Shown: positions 13,019 to 23,600 of the stretch, piece after piece
Layout of the letters: every line of letters begins with the position of its first letter
How positions within the stretch are numbered: the first letter of the stretch is position 1
Assembly (NCBI GenBank): GCA_026545225.1
Contig: CM048845.1
Location: forward strand, 77,958,533 to 78,022,532
Length of the DNA stretch: 64,000 nucleotides
Direction: 5' to 3'
DNA from: Cornus controversa
Taxonomy: Eukaryota > Streptophyta > Magnoliopsida > Cornales > Cornaceae
Notes under the pieces: model-generated
Database searches by the model: none
What the model was told of the DNA's origin: nothing
The model's input: only the letters and a program-made list of their open reading frames with translations
Translations under genes and position numbers: made by a program

Positions 13019-13260
13019 CACCTGGTGACAAAGCCGTAGATGAATGAATCAGGATCACCATACTTGAAAGCCTTGAGAAAAGAGAACATGTTGCCAATGA
13101 CAGGCCAACCCATGTCTCCTGGTGGCAGAGAGTACTGTTTTGCACCCAAACTGCTCACATAAAACCACTCATTAGCCCTCTTTAGCAGCAACCCAAACAA
13201 TACAATACCACCCATCAATGCCGTGAAAACCACCCATCCCATTCCCATATCCGACTCCAT
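7235..13260 (-). CDS. cytochrome P450 CYP88 family, ent-kaurenoic acid oxidase-like (8 exons)
   Basis: Probable ER-bound P450 oxidising ent-kaurenoic acid towards GA12 in gibberellin synthesis. Exons in gene order: 13260-13022, 12241-11758, 10863-10600, 8961-8872, 8747-8669, 8578-8472, 7857-7736, 7340-7235; phases agree and give 496 aa. The second in-frame Met (13260) was chosen over 13281 because it puts the conserved Trp of the anchor-to-LPPG linker at residue 32, as in Arabidopsis KAO. Visible features are an N-terminal membrane anchor (about 9-26), [16 protein letters not shown], the I-helix AGHESS (302-307), ExxR as ETLR (363-366), FNPSRW, and the haem loop [11 protein letters not shown] with Cys440. 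The intron after exon 4 has a GC donor. Substrate is inferred from family; CYP88 members with other triterpenoid roles exist, so a non-gibberellin function cannot be excluded. Confidence 0.93.
8399..8464. repeat. 33-bp tandem duplication in CYP88 intron 6
   Basis: Two adjacent copies of a 33-bp unit (ATGCTTGTTT...TTTGGTA) differ at two positions. They sit just inside the donor of the intron after exon 6 (donor at 8471-8470). The duplication extends the open frame past the exon and explains the repeated LPNYFCS residues in a naive translation. Confidence 0.85.
8870..8871 (-). other. GC splice donor of CYP88 intron 4
   Basis: Exon 4 ends with codons for EYLSK and the sequence runs AAG|GCAAGT. 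The next exon begins after TTAAAG| with GTAATTGATGAAAC (VIDET). Only a GC donor at 8871-8870 keeps the family alignment without extra residues. GC-AG introns normally show the strong AG|GCAAGT consensus seen here. Confidence 0.85.
9590..10395. repeat. CGTGTCC-rich repeat family, copy 1 (in CYP88 intron 3)
   Basis: The ends are dense in GTGTCGGACAC/CGTGTCCGTGTC words and the middle is AT-rich. The left part runs from GGCACGGACATTTCG and the right part ends CCGTGTCGATGCTTCATAG. The same family recurs inverted at 56205-57150 and as a fragment at 40146-40345. It looks like a non-autonomous dispersed element. An inner block (9740-9880) with several ACCCCT-containing phrases may be a second insertion. 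No coding capacity is seen. Confidence 0.75.
12990..13018. repeat. (GA)n microsatellite abutting the CYP88 exon 1 donor
   Basis: About 14 GA units. On the gene strand they read as a CT tract beginning within four bases of the GT donor (13021-13020) of exon 1. Confidence 0.95.
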
Positions 13261-13346
13261 GCTCAACCTTGACAACAACAAGTTTACATTAGTCTCTCTC
13301 TTAACTATCCATTCCCTTGCATATAATATACATGAATATACCAGTT

Positions 13347-13354
13347 TTTATATA
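13347..13354 (-). promoter_or_regulatory. candidate TATA box of the CYP88 gene
   Basis: On the minus strand TATATAAA sits about 90 bp upstream of the chosen ATG at 13260, inside CTATATAAAAACT. Position and sequence fit a plant core promoter, leaving a short leader. Confidence 0.5.
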
Positions 13355-13772
13355 GTTTTACATCACCTATGTTCTTGCCCCTTTGTTACATCTGCATGTC
13401 CACTTGTGTCGTCACACCCGTGATTCGGCTAGCTTGACCATTTGTGGTCCCTTGTTCACACAAGTCTTCTCACCACAACTGTTTGGCAATATCTTTTTAT
13501 TTATTTATTATTATCCAGCTAAAATTAAACTATCCATGAAATTATTAGTACTAAATCAGAACTATTATTATACCTAATCTTCTTTTTTAATGTATTTTTA
13601 TTATTTAAGTTCCAAATGAACCTAAAACTGAAAGCATTGAAACCCGTGAATAAACTTGATAAAAAAACACATAAATGAAGACTAATATGGAGTCTGTTAG
13701 AAATGATTTAAAGAGAGTTTTGGATTCAATTTGAAAATGATATATCCTCCGAATTTGAAACATTTCGAATGA

Positions 13773-13810
13773 AATTATGTGAGTGAGGGATGACGTAATT
13801 TCATTCGAAA
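13773..13810. repeat. perfect 15-bp inverted repeat upstream of CYP88
   Basis: TTTCGAATGAAATTA (13773-13787) is followed after 8 bp by its exact reverse complement (13796-13810). Weaker complementarity may extend on both sides. It lies about 0.5 kb upstream of the P450 start, so it could be a small foldback MITE in the promoter. Confidence 0.8.
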
Positions 13811-16280
13811 GCTTCCAAATTCACACTCTATATTACGGCTCATTTCAATATCATCATTTATCCAAGATAATACATTATTTACAAATCAACGATATAAAAT
13901 TATTATGTAAGCAATTTAGCCTAGTTGTTGCATAAATATGTAAAGTTATGTTATAAATGGTGTCAAATTATTATGTTACTACAAGACATCTTCGTGACGC
14001 AAGAAACGATTTGTTTCTTCAAACACAATATAAGATTATTTTGTGTGATTTATATGATTGATTCCGAGGGTGATCACTTATCAATTATATTTAGCCAAAC
14101 ACCTTGTGAAGGTGACTTGTATCTGAAATGAAATTGTCGAGAAATATTGATAAAGAATATATATATGTAACCTTGCTTTGTGCCACCAGATGCTCATTTG
14201 ATCCATCAGTGAGTGAGTGAGATCATTCAAAATTGTTTGACTTCTTTGTACCTTGGAAAAGCTTTTAATATTGATTAAATATGTGGATAAAAACTATGCA
14301 ATATATATCGGTTATATCTCAATGTTTTAATCTTTTCCAGTAGCGGAGCTTTTAAGATGGTTCCCCATTAAATAGCCGAACATAACCATGCACTATGTTT
14401 GGGCTGATAATTCTCTACAGTAAATCTTGGAGATTACAACAATAAATAAATATTTATGGTACAGATGATCTACGATAAATTCAATGTATTTGGATTGCAC
14501 TGTAAATTTCTTCACGTGCTTATAACACGTAAGGTTCAAATTCACCTAGTGTAAGATATACCAGATGTATTGTAGTTGCGATGCAGATCAAACGACATAA
14601 ACACGTCACATGCACCACTTTTAATTTGAAGTTACACAACTTTTAATTCAAGTTTATACCACTTTTATTTTGAAGTAATGGTGGTGCGAATTTGAATTGG
14701 GGTGAAATTTTAAGATAAGTGTGATTCAAGTTGTAAATAAAATGTGGTACAAGTTCAAAGTAAAGTTGTGCAATTTAAAATAGATTAATAGAGGTGGATT
14801 CTGACTTTTTAAAATCAGAACAGGTCCAAGGGTCATCCTTAATACAATAATTGTTTTCCTCCAACTAATTAACTAACCTCTTTGGTCCTAACTCCTAAGT
14901 GCTGACCCTGTGAAAATTTGATAATACTGATTAGGATTTGTTCAATTAAGTGTATAATTACATGAATAATGCTATCACTAACAGGGGGAAAGTATACAAT
15001 ACTCTGGATACTAATAATGATCGGATAGTCTAGAAATGTAAGTTTTCTATTTCTCTATAAATAATGTTTGCACTCAGTAACGGATTCAGAAAATTACTTA
15101 AGTGAGGACGACCTTAAATAATAAGAAGATAAAAATTTTCAAGCTATCATAATAACTAAAAGGATTTTAATATTCATTGATAATTTAATTGAATATAATT
15201 TTAATTGTCCTCTTGTTAAAAAATATTTTTTTAATTGTCCTTAACGACTATGAAAACGTTATATTATAGTTTTATTATTTATGCGACTAAATATATCTTT
15301 TTCAATATATACAATCAAACTATCATCATCTATTGATTTTTCATCCGACTGCGCAATCAGTACTCCACAATATCTATGGTAGAAAATACATTATTTACAA
15401 TGACAATCGCAACTGGTAGGATCATTACCAAAGTCACAAGCAAATAAACTGACAAATGCAAGCAAATAAACTAATGAATGTATATTGGGTTTTTTGGTTT
15501 CAACTATTTTTTTTTCAAGACTACCGATAAAAGTTTTAGATTGATCATCAAGTTTCATGATATAGAGCAATCAAAGAAAATTCTTTGGATAAAATTGATT
15601 GAGATGGATTAGTTTTTTTACTTCTCAAAAGCAAAGAATGAATCATCGAGATAAAGCATGTCAAAAAAAAAAACTCAATATTCGCCTAGTAAAACAATTT
15701 TTATGTTATACCAAATAACTTAATATTCGATTCAGTAAAATAATTATTTAGTTATTGAAGTTTTATATTTATAATGGCATAAAACAACTCAACACGATAT
15801 AAAAATAATGATTAAGTTTGAGCCAAATATTTCAGTGGGGGGCATAGTAGAGTTCTTTTTATTAATTTTAGTGGGGGTATATATTTTATTTTACAAATTA
15901 CATAGGCATATAATAGAAAAAAAAAATTCCAGTTAGGCTCTCTGTCCCTGCTTGCACTTATCAGGAGTACTACATCATCAGTACCCTTAGGTCCCTATTT
16001 GCTCTTGTCAGGAATATTACATCATCAGTACCCTCGGCCGATATTATACACTTTCTTAAAGTCTCTCCATATTTAATTAATGAATTGAAAAATATATTTA
16101 ATGATTTATTTGACTTTTCGTATATTTTAAAAAATTATCGTAATTAAATACGAAAAGCGCATGACTCGTGTTATGAGAGGACTCTCGTGATAACATTACT
16201 TTTTATTATATACATTGTTAGTTGATTGTGGTTTTGTTTAAATTATTGGGCTAATACTCATTAACTTCTTTTATCTTGAT
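13811..16280. other. non-coding AT-rich stretch with repeat debris
   Basis: No gene was recognised. It holds an imperfect foldback (about 14610-14790), a stretch from about 15077 (AACGGATTCAGAAAATTAC) to about 15850 (TTCAGTGGGGGGC) that resembles a decayed DNA transposon, and an imperfect tandem duplication at 15933-16036 whose shared core is ACATCATCAGTACCCT. Confidence 0.5.
14610..14790. repeat. imperfect foldback (MITE-like)
   Basis: The left arm around ACACAACTTTTAATTCAAG and ACCACTTTTATTTTGAAG pairs imperfectly with the right arm around GATTCAAGTTGTAAAT, AATGTGGTACAAGTTC and AAGTTGTGCAATT. No clear target duplication was found. Confidence 0.45.
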
Positions 16281-16559
16281 ATTTTATTACTTTGTAGCAA
16301 GATGATTTCAGGAAAAGACCTTGGGAAAGCACCATGTGGGTCACGAGAAACCAATAATGGAGTTCAGGCTGTTATAGACGTAATGACAACCATGCAACAA
16401 CTTGTAAGGGTGATGAGTACTGCGACAGGACCGTAACATGCGAGTCCGATGCAGGTGAGTGGACGTGTTAAGAAAAGACAGAGGGGTGATGTTTCATCTT
16501 CTCAAGGACGACGATAAAGACGAGTGGTGACAATAACCACTTTACCCACATGATCTTCC

Positions 16560-17098
16560 CGATTAGACGGGTTATGTTTTCATTGCCATCAACCAGACCA
16601 CCAATGGTCTAAGTGCCCAAAGAGACAGGTGGCACCAAGGGAAACTCAATTTTGTTATTATTGTTGTCAACATGGCCACAATGGATCTGTTTGCCTTAGG
16701 AGGATGAGTACACAGTATGAGACAATGTCTCAACAATACCTTTCACAACTTTCTATGAGCCAGTCTAGCATTAGGATGCTACCATAAGCACCAATAACTC
16801 TATGGATGTGAAATTCTCTCAGCCACCAAGAAATTGTTTTCATTGTAGCCAGCCTGGACACATTAAGCATAATTGTCCTCAGAGGCAAGTAGTGGCACCA
16901 GTGCCAGAGGCACCGGTGGGGGACCAGGCATGTTACCATTGCCAGCAACCTGGCCATTATCGTGGTGAGTGTCCTCAGAGGCACACAGTCCCACCAATGC
17001 CGACAAGGGATATGGCATGTTACTATTGCAAACAGCCCGGACATATCAAGGCTAACTGCCCACAAAGGCAGAATGTAAGGGAAGGGACAGAACTTTAG
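16560..17098 (+). pseudogene. gag C-terminal fragment with five CCHC zinc knuckles
   Basis: Three knuckles lie in one open frame (from 16802): CFHCSQPGHIKHNC, CYHCQQPGHYRGEC and CYYCKQPGHIKANC. Two more are readable upstream with breaks between them: CFHCHQPDHQWSKC (about 16572) and CYYCCQHGHNGSVC (about 16652). CX2CX4HX4C is the nucleic-acid-binding motif of retroelement Gag. Five in series exceeds the one or two usual in plant gypsy Gag. No capsid region precedes them in frame, so this is a fragment. Confidence 0.85.
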
Positions 17099-17530
17099 CG
17101 ACAGCTTGGTGATGAGGTATGTTATGAGTTATAGTCTGAGGATTGGGTTATCGGTTATGTAGATGCATCATGTGTCATACCATGCATTATATGTGTTTAT
17201 TTAATTTAGCATGTTATATGTTACGTGCTATGTGAGAAAATGTTATTTATGTGACTAAGCATTGTATTTTAGTATTTTCTTATGCTTCATATGACTAGTA
17301 GCGACACGTAGTCACCATTCAGGAATTCTAAATTTTTGAGGATAAATGAACCTAGGGGGAGGGTTGGATTTGAGTCAATTAGGATCATGAGATTGGCATG
17401 ATTATTGCTTATGCTTTTAATTACATGCTAGTTGTAGATTGAATTGGCATTGAATGTGTAAGCATGGTGGGGGGGCTGTATATAGGTATAAGTGTATAGT
17501 ATTGAATTCTTTTGTTGTACATATAGTAAA

Positions 17531-18242
17531 ATGCCACCAAGAAGGAAGCGAGATAAAGGCGTTGATGCGCCACAGGAGCCAATAGATGAGACACAGTTCA
17601 TACGCGATATAGTAGATGTCGTGAGACTAGTGGCAAGAGAGACTAGAGGAGAAGATATTCAGACACAACCCAGGGGTTATCTTAAGCTAACAGATTGTTG
17701 CAATGAAAGAATATGTGAAGTTTAAATCGCCAACTTTTGAGGATGGATGTGATCCACTAGCAGTGGAGAGATGGATTGATCAAACCTACAAGCTTATGAT
17801 TGCTCTTGCCATTGATGAGGACTTAAGGGTGAGAGTAGCAGAGCTTCATTTACAAGGAAAAATGGATCAGTGGTGAAAATTCATTGAAAATAACCACAAC
17901 ACCGAGACTATGGAGTGGAACACCTTTAAGAGGTTGTTCTTTGATAAGTTCTTTCAGACTTCAATAAAAGACTGGGTGAGGCAAGAGTTTATGGACCTAG
18001 TCCAAAGGGACATGGATGTCATGGGATATGAGACCAAGTTTACATCCTTGGCTCGTTTTGCACCGAAAATAGTAAATAATGAGGAACTAAAGGTAAAGAA
18101 GTTTGTGAATGGATTGAAGACCTCTATTAGAAAAAGGGTGTCGGTTTTAGGTTTGAAAACTTATAACGAAGTAGTTGACAGAGCCCTAGTTGCAGAAGAA
18201 GATGATAGAGATACCCAAAGGATGTGGAACTCTAAGGATTAG
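17531..18242 (+). pseudogene. Ty3/gypsy gag pseudogene
   Basis: It begins with MPPRRKR, a typical start of plant gypsy Gag. The first frame stops at 17723-17725. The reading continues in another frame from about 17703 (YVKFKSPTFEDG...DPLAVERWI), then meets TGA at 17874-17876 and continues (WNTFKRLFFDKFF...RQEFMDL, FVNGLKTSIRKRV) to a stop near 18240. This matches the retrotransposon gag capsid domain. There is one frameshift and one internal stop. A CCHC knuckle in yet another context follows at 18459-18500. Confidence 0.88.
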
Positions 18243-18458
18243 GCTAAGAGTACCAGAATATTTCTGGGTGGCCAAGTAAGGAAGAGATAGAGAGGTGGTA
18301 CCTCATTTTCTCTGGGGAAACAGAGGATTAGCTCCACACTATCGGCGTCCTTGCCCACGGGATCTTCACGATCAAAAGTGGTGTGTCACCACTATCAGTA
18401 GCCTCACTATAGGTCTGAGTGTCCTAGCATACAGTTGACACCCGTGGTGGAACGGATT

Positions 18459-18500
18459 TGTTATCATTGCCACCAGACTGGTCACATCAAAACAGATTGT
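18459..18500 (+). pseudogene. isolated gag zinc knuckle
   Basis: Encodes CYHCHQTGHIKTDC, a complete CX2CX4HX4C knuckle, 200 bp after the gag core and separated from it by stops. It belongs to the same decayed gag as 17531-18242. Confidence 0.8.
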
Positions 18501-19570
18501 CCTTGGGGAAAGAATGTATAAATTGGAATGAGATCTCAATAGCGTACCACTCAACTTTCGACGGGCCGTCCTAGTTTTAAGGCATCACCACCACCGCAGT
18601 TTGCTCAGGGTTCACGAGTAGTGAGAAGAATCAATCTTAATGTATTAGATAAACAGTTTATAAGAGGACTAGTCTATAGGAGTTGAGGTATGATTATAGT
18701 TTCTAGCTTATGGGTTAGAGTATTGATTCATTTGAGCATCATGTAATACACTATGAGTCGTATGTTACATCTAGTGTGACATGTTCAGTTTTATATGTTG
18801 AATATGGTAGGTGATATGCTAGGTGATGAGCATGACTTATGTGACTGTACGAGTGTATAAGTGTTTACATTATGAATCATATGGTATATCTGGACATATT
18901 ATTATCGCCTAAAGATTCTAGTTTTGGGGAATTGATAAGACAGGCCAAAGATTTGAGCTTGAGTGAACTTACGATGGTTGAGGAGTAGGAGCCGTACTAA
19001 ACTCCAGTTGTGAAAGACTAGGACCTCGAGAAAGGTTTAACGTAGTGTTTTCCATATAGGAAAAATTGGGAACTAATTGTGGTTACAGGTTTGAGGGAAC
19101 CAAAGTTGGGAGGACAAATATGGCATATTGCCGGTGTTGGACTAACGGGGGAAAATGGCTTGGCCGGACATTTTTCTTTGATTAGTGCTTCTCTTACGAT
19201 ATGTTAGGTCCAGATAGTTATGGAATTGACTCGTTAGGTATTGACGAGTAAGGAAACGAGATTTGGATGATTTAGAGCATGAAAGATTTTTCTCATAGAG
19301 GGGAATATGACTAAGAAAGGTTTGTATGATAAATTATCAAGGTGTACGGTTGTAGATAAGCAGGAGAATGATTATCAAATGATTCACGATGATAAGAGTG
19401 GATCAGTTTTAAACCGCTCTTGATATAGGGACATAGTACTTGTTAGAGTACTTAAGGAAACAGTTCGGGGTTTTTGAGAAGTAATAGATTTTGGAATGTT
19501 CGTCAAGAAAAGGATGTCCTTAAAACACAATCTTGCCTATTGACATACCTATTGCATTGGTTGTCAATAT

Positions 19571-20310
19571 GGACACAGTTTTGTCTATAGGCACATCCAT
19601 TGTTATTGGTTGTCATCACCGAAAACACAATTTTGTCTCTGACACAACCCTTGGATTTGGTGATTGTCAATTGGGGACAGTTTTCTCCATTAATGCGCCT
19701 AATGGAGTGTTGCCATCTGGATACAGTTTGTCTATTGGCACACTTATTGGAGGATGTTGTTATAAGGACACAGTTTTATCTGTTGATACATCAAATGAGG
19801 GATATACGTCACTTTTGGACACAGTTTTGTCCATTGACCCATCCATTATTACTGGTTGTCATCGTCGAAGACACAACTTTGTTTGTGACTCAACCCTCAG
19901 ATTTGGTGATTTTTAGTTAGGGATAATTTTCTCTATTGACACACCTGATGGAGAGTTGCCATCTAGACACAATTTTGTCTATTGGTACACTTATTGGAGG
20001 ATATTATCATAAGGACATAGTTTTGTCTGTTGACACATCAAATAAGGGATAGACGTCACTTTTGGACACAATTTTGCCTATTAACCCATTTGTTGTTGTT
20101 GGTTGTCGTCATTGAAGACACAGTTTTGTCTGTGGCGCAACCTTTGGATTTGGTAGGTTGTCATTAGTGACAGGTTTCTCTATTGACACACTTGAGAGAG
20201 TACTTGTCATCAAGTAAACACAGTTTTGTCTATTGATGCATTCGTTGGGACAGGATTTTTATCTCTGGACACAGTTTTGTCTATTGAGGTATAGTTGCGG
20301 GTAATATGAC
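19571..20310 (+). repeat. higher-order tandem repeat (about 246 bp, built of about 49-bp subunits)
   Basis: The phrase GGACACAGTTTTGTCTATTG recurs in variants about every 46-52 bp (19571, 19621, 19673, 19720, 19766, 19817 and on to about 20266). Every fifth unit is more alike: starts at 19571, 19817 and 20064 give periods of 246 and 247 bp. The wording between units (for example ATACGTCACTTTTGGACACA and ATAGACGTCACTTTTGGACACA) repeats with the long period. The 127- and 106-aa open frames here are by-products of the repeat. Confidence 0.85.
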
Positions 20311-20839
20311 CCTAAAAGATCAAAGTTTTGATCATTGTATAGGATTCGACTCAGTTTTGGAGCATAATTAGTTTTGATGTCATGAGAGAGGGACGGTAAT
20401 AATACCATTAGTTTTATTCTTGGTTAATCATTGACCAAAGGACAGGTGTGATGTGTAGGCAGTAAGATTTCTACTGAACCATACCTCGTGGTACCGGTGA
20501 AATGAATGGGATCCAAGGATCTATGGTGAGATATGGGTGGATGAGAGTTTTTTACATCTTGAGACGCCGCCATAATGGAACGTGGGTGAACCAATTGAGG
20601 ATTTCATTATGAATTTTTAGGAGATATTTGCCTTAGGCCAAGTACAAGAAACGTGGGTTAGATTTGTACACGTAGCGTGATCTAATGAGGATATTCTTAA
20701 ACTTGAGACTCAAAGTAAATGAGTTGGTGAATAGGAGTATGTACCCATACTTTCACTATTTTGAAAGTGGGTTGATTTTAGTTTTAATCCTTCCTGAACT
20801 TAGCTTAGGAAGTGATAATTGACGTGAGGGTTTACAGCG

Positions 20840-21111
20840 TAATGTTTACACCACATTTTGGTGATACCTAGATGCAGATATATGTATATATATGAGGGTG
20901 ATAGTAGCTGAGATGTTTCATGGACTCCGAGTGAAGTTGTGTATAAGGGTAACTCAGAACCTCGTTGGTTAAAGAACGAAGCCAAGTCTTAAAGACCGAC
21001 AAATTGATAGCTTTTAGCAACAGAAAAAGGGAGGTAAGAGAGGTGACGTAGTTTGAAGACTTGGAGTATGTTCCTAATTTCAAGGACGAAATTCCTTGAA
21101 GGTGGGAAGGT
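20840..21111 (+). pseudogene. relic of gypsy pol 3' end and polypurine tract
   Basis: Broken frames retain fragments resembling the end of a chromodomain-bearing gypsy polyprotein, followed by AAGGACGAAATTCCTTGAAGG and a purine-rich run GGTGGGAAGG that precedes the LTR, as in plant chromoviruses. The identification is by pattern only; stops and frameshifts are frequent. Confidence 0.5.
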
Positions 21112-23421
21112 TGTAGAGATTATGACCAATTTTGGCCGATTTTTTTATTTTTGCATCATTTTCGCTGTAGACGTATTTTGAATGATGTAATGGACATTTT
21201 GAGAGTGAAAAACATGTTTGGAAGCATATTGTAAGGATTTTGAAATTTTTTGAAAAATTTGAAGAAGTTTAACTTTTTGGTCAAATCGGGTCCCGAGATG
21301 TGGTTTGGGTGGGCCTGAAAATTCAAAAAATTTCAAAAATTAATTATTTTTTAGACTAGCTTAGATGAAATGTTTAATGAGTTAAGGAAGTGATTTCGAG
21401 ACCATATGAGTTTTCAAAATCGAAGATGGAGCTCGGGAAGGTACGTTAAGTGGCCCTAGGGGCATTTTAGTCTTTTTGCGACTTTATGGCTTTAAAGGGG
21501 TCAAACCTATAGAGATATTTCATATGTCACATCTCATGCCAGCTTTTCCCTCTCTCTTCTTTCTCCCTCTACCTTCTCTCTATAATTTGAAGGCTTGAGA
21601 CTTGGATTCGAGTTTTGTTTGGAGATTTCTTGGATAGCCTCCAAATTTGAGGTAGGGGTGGGTTCTCCTTCTTGCCTAGTTGTCGATTCTAGGGTTTCGG
21701 GTCATGTGGTGAGACATAGGTTGTGTTAGCATGCTAGAGGGTGAAAGGGAGGGCTGTGGGGTTGTGTTTCCTCCTTTTTTATTTGATTCCTACATGTTAG
21801 AGTGATGTTCTTGTGATGTGTATAATGATATGTGCTCATATGTGCAATCTGTAAAGTTTGAGAACATGAGTAATTCTATGCTAGCTAATACTCATATGTG
21901 ACTATGTGTAATGATGAATATGTATGTGGATGTGTTGAGATGAAAATTGCAAAAAGTATGCTAATTATGTGTAGCAAGTGTATGCATTGGGTGGAGCATG
22001 AATAAAGTATGCTAAGTTTGAAATTGTAGGCATATGTGATATAATATGCATGTTATGGACATATATGTGCTATATGTGGCATAAGGTGATGAGGGGCATG
22101 CTAGATTTTTCTTTAGCATTAATGAGCATGAATGAAACATGAAAATAACATGCTATGTGTACAAGCATCCATACTTGTTTTATTTTTTGTTAAATGGATA
22201 TGAAGTTGTTAACGTGACATGTAGTGTAATAACATACATTTTATGGTCGGTGTCGAGTCGACACCTAGGTGGGTTGGGGTATTCCTATTGAGCCATCGTG
22301 GTGCTCACCCCTTTTTCTCCCCAAACATTTTACAAGTATGGCACCGTGGACGAAAAGGACTTGATGACTCAAATGAAGCTCATAGGAGCACTTTTGGATA
22401 TTTTGGGAGTATTTTGATGTTTCATTCATAAACTATAAATTTGGTTATCTGTGCCGACTTGTGCTACGTTGATCTATGTAGTTGTAATCATGGTAGAATT
22501 TGTTGCATTTTGAACCTTATGCATGAATTCTTGTAATGACCATGAACTCAAAAATCTCATAGATGAAAAGTATATTTTGGACTTAAATTATAATCTTGTC
22601 ATATATGAAAAGAATATGAATTTGTTTATGTAATGCTCGTTGGGAGCATTTGGTTTCATTTGATGGACTAATGTACTGATGGACGTTTTCAATATGAATT
22701 GTAATATGTTTATAAAGGAGAATGACTCATATTGGTGTACGATCTGATTATGAATATGATTTAGAACTTGTGAATGATGTAGATTCCATTTTTGTATGGT
22801 TTAAAGGTTGTAAGAATAGATTATGTTGATAGAAAGGGCTTAGAATGCCAAAAATGACCAATTGCATAGTTGGAGGATCTGGGCACTTTGATGTATTGAA
22901 ATGCCCACTTCGATGCATCGAAAAACCTGCAGGATTTTAGAAAATCAAAAATTCCTAGAGTGATTTTTGGTTGATACTTGGGTGATGCATCGAAACTTCA
23001 ATGTATCGAAATCATCATTTTGATGCATCGAAATCACTACTCACAACATGCTCTGAAATTTGTTCAAACTTCAATTGGGCATAACTTCTTCGTTTTAAAT
23101 CAGAATTGAGCGTAGTTTATTTTGAAATTGGGTATTTTTTGATTTTTTATCCAATAGTGTAGATTTCAATTTCAATTTCCAATCACATAAAGTGTTGAGT
23201 CTTGGAAATGAGTGATTCATGAGTGTGAATAAGTGAAATTTTCACTAAGGTGATATGATTTGATGTGGGGGCTTACTGAGGTTAGTATGATCTGTGGTAC
23301 ATGTACATACGTGTATAATTGAAAAGTGTGCTTTTGCGATATTCGAAGGATAGAAAAGGGTTCGTTGGGGTCAACAGACAGGTTCACGCTCGGTTCTCGG
23401 GAGTTAAAAAATTAGGGTGTG
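21112..23421 (+). repeat. Ty3/gypsy LTR (about 2.3 kb)
   Basis: Starts TGTAGAGATTATGACC right after a polypurine-like tract and ends TTAGGGTGTGACA. The body has the wording typical of chromovirus LTRs (GAGCCATCGTGGTGCTCACCCC, then CCCCAAACATTTTACAAG). It is followed by GCGTGATATCAAAGCATGG, resembling a tRNA-Met primer-binding site. So a single LTR has polypurine-side sequence on its left and primer-side sequence on its right. Confidence 0.75.
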
Positions 23422-23600
23422 ACAGCGTGATATCAAAGCATGGTACCGTGGTGAGAATATTAGGGTAAAGTCCCGACATCAAAATATGATAAAAATGGTG
23501 TTGAGATCGTTCATGGGGTTGAGTGAAAGAGAGTTCACACTCAGAATTCGGAGTCGAACTGGGAGAGTCTTGGCGGTCCGAATTTCGGGGCGTGACATGA
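23422..23600 (+). repeat. primer-site-like segment and second LTR-like 3' end
   Basis: Shortly after the first LTR end, a stretch with similar wording (GAGAGTTCACACTC, AATTTCGGGGCGTGACATGA) ends in another GGGCGTGACA, as if the terminal 100 bp of a related LTR were present again. Confidence 0.55.

Larger units (their letters stand above)
16300..23600 (+). mobile_element. decayed Ty3/gypsy (chromovirus-like) block
   Basis: A composite of retrotransposon pieces in one orientation: zinc-knuckle fragments (16560-17098), a gag start and core (17531-18242) with another knuckle (18459-18500), a higher-order tandem repeat (19571-20310), a relic of the pol 3' end, a polypurine-like GGTGGGAAGG, and a 2.3-kb LTR followed by a primer-binding-like site. 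No reverse transcriptase or integrase is readable. After each knuckle region similar sequence follows (GATGAGGTATG... and GTTGAGGTATG...), suggesting two partial, tandem internal copies. I see no matching 5' LTR. Confidence 0.8.

Noticed and set aside
13260..13281. Upstream Met at 13281 as the P450 start
   Set aside because: Adds seven residues absent from the family; the Met at 13260 places the conserved linker Trp at residue 32 as in Arabidopsis KAO.
16730..17065. 111-aa minus-strand open frame
   Set aside because: Antisense of the CCHC zinc-knuckle array; the sense strand has the clear family match.
19533..19920. Overlapping 127- and 106-aa frames
   Set aside because: Periodic peptides produced by the 49/246-bp tandem repeat in two frames.
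19571..20310. CRISPR-like array
   Set aside because: Units of about 49 bp are direct degenerate repeats without constant repeat and unique spacer alternation, in plant DNA.
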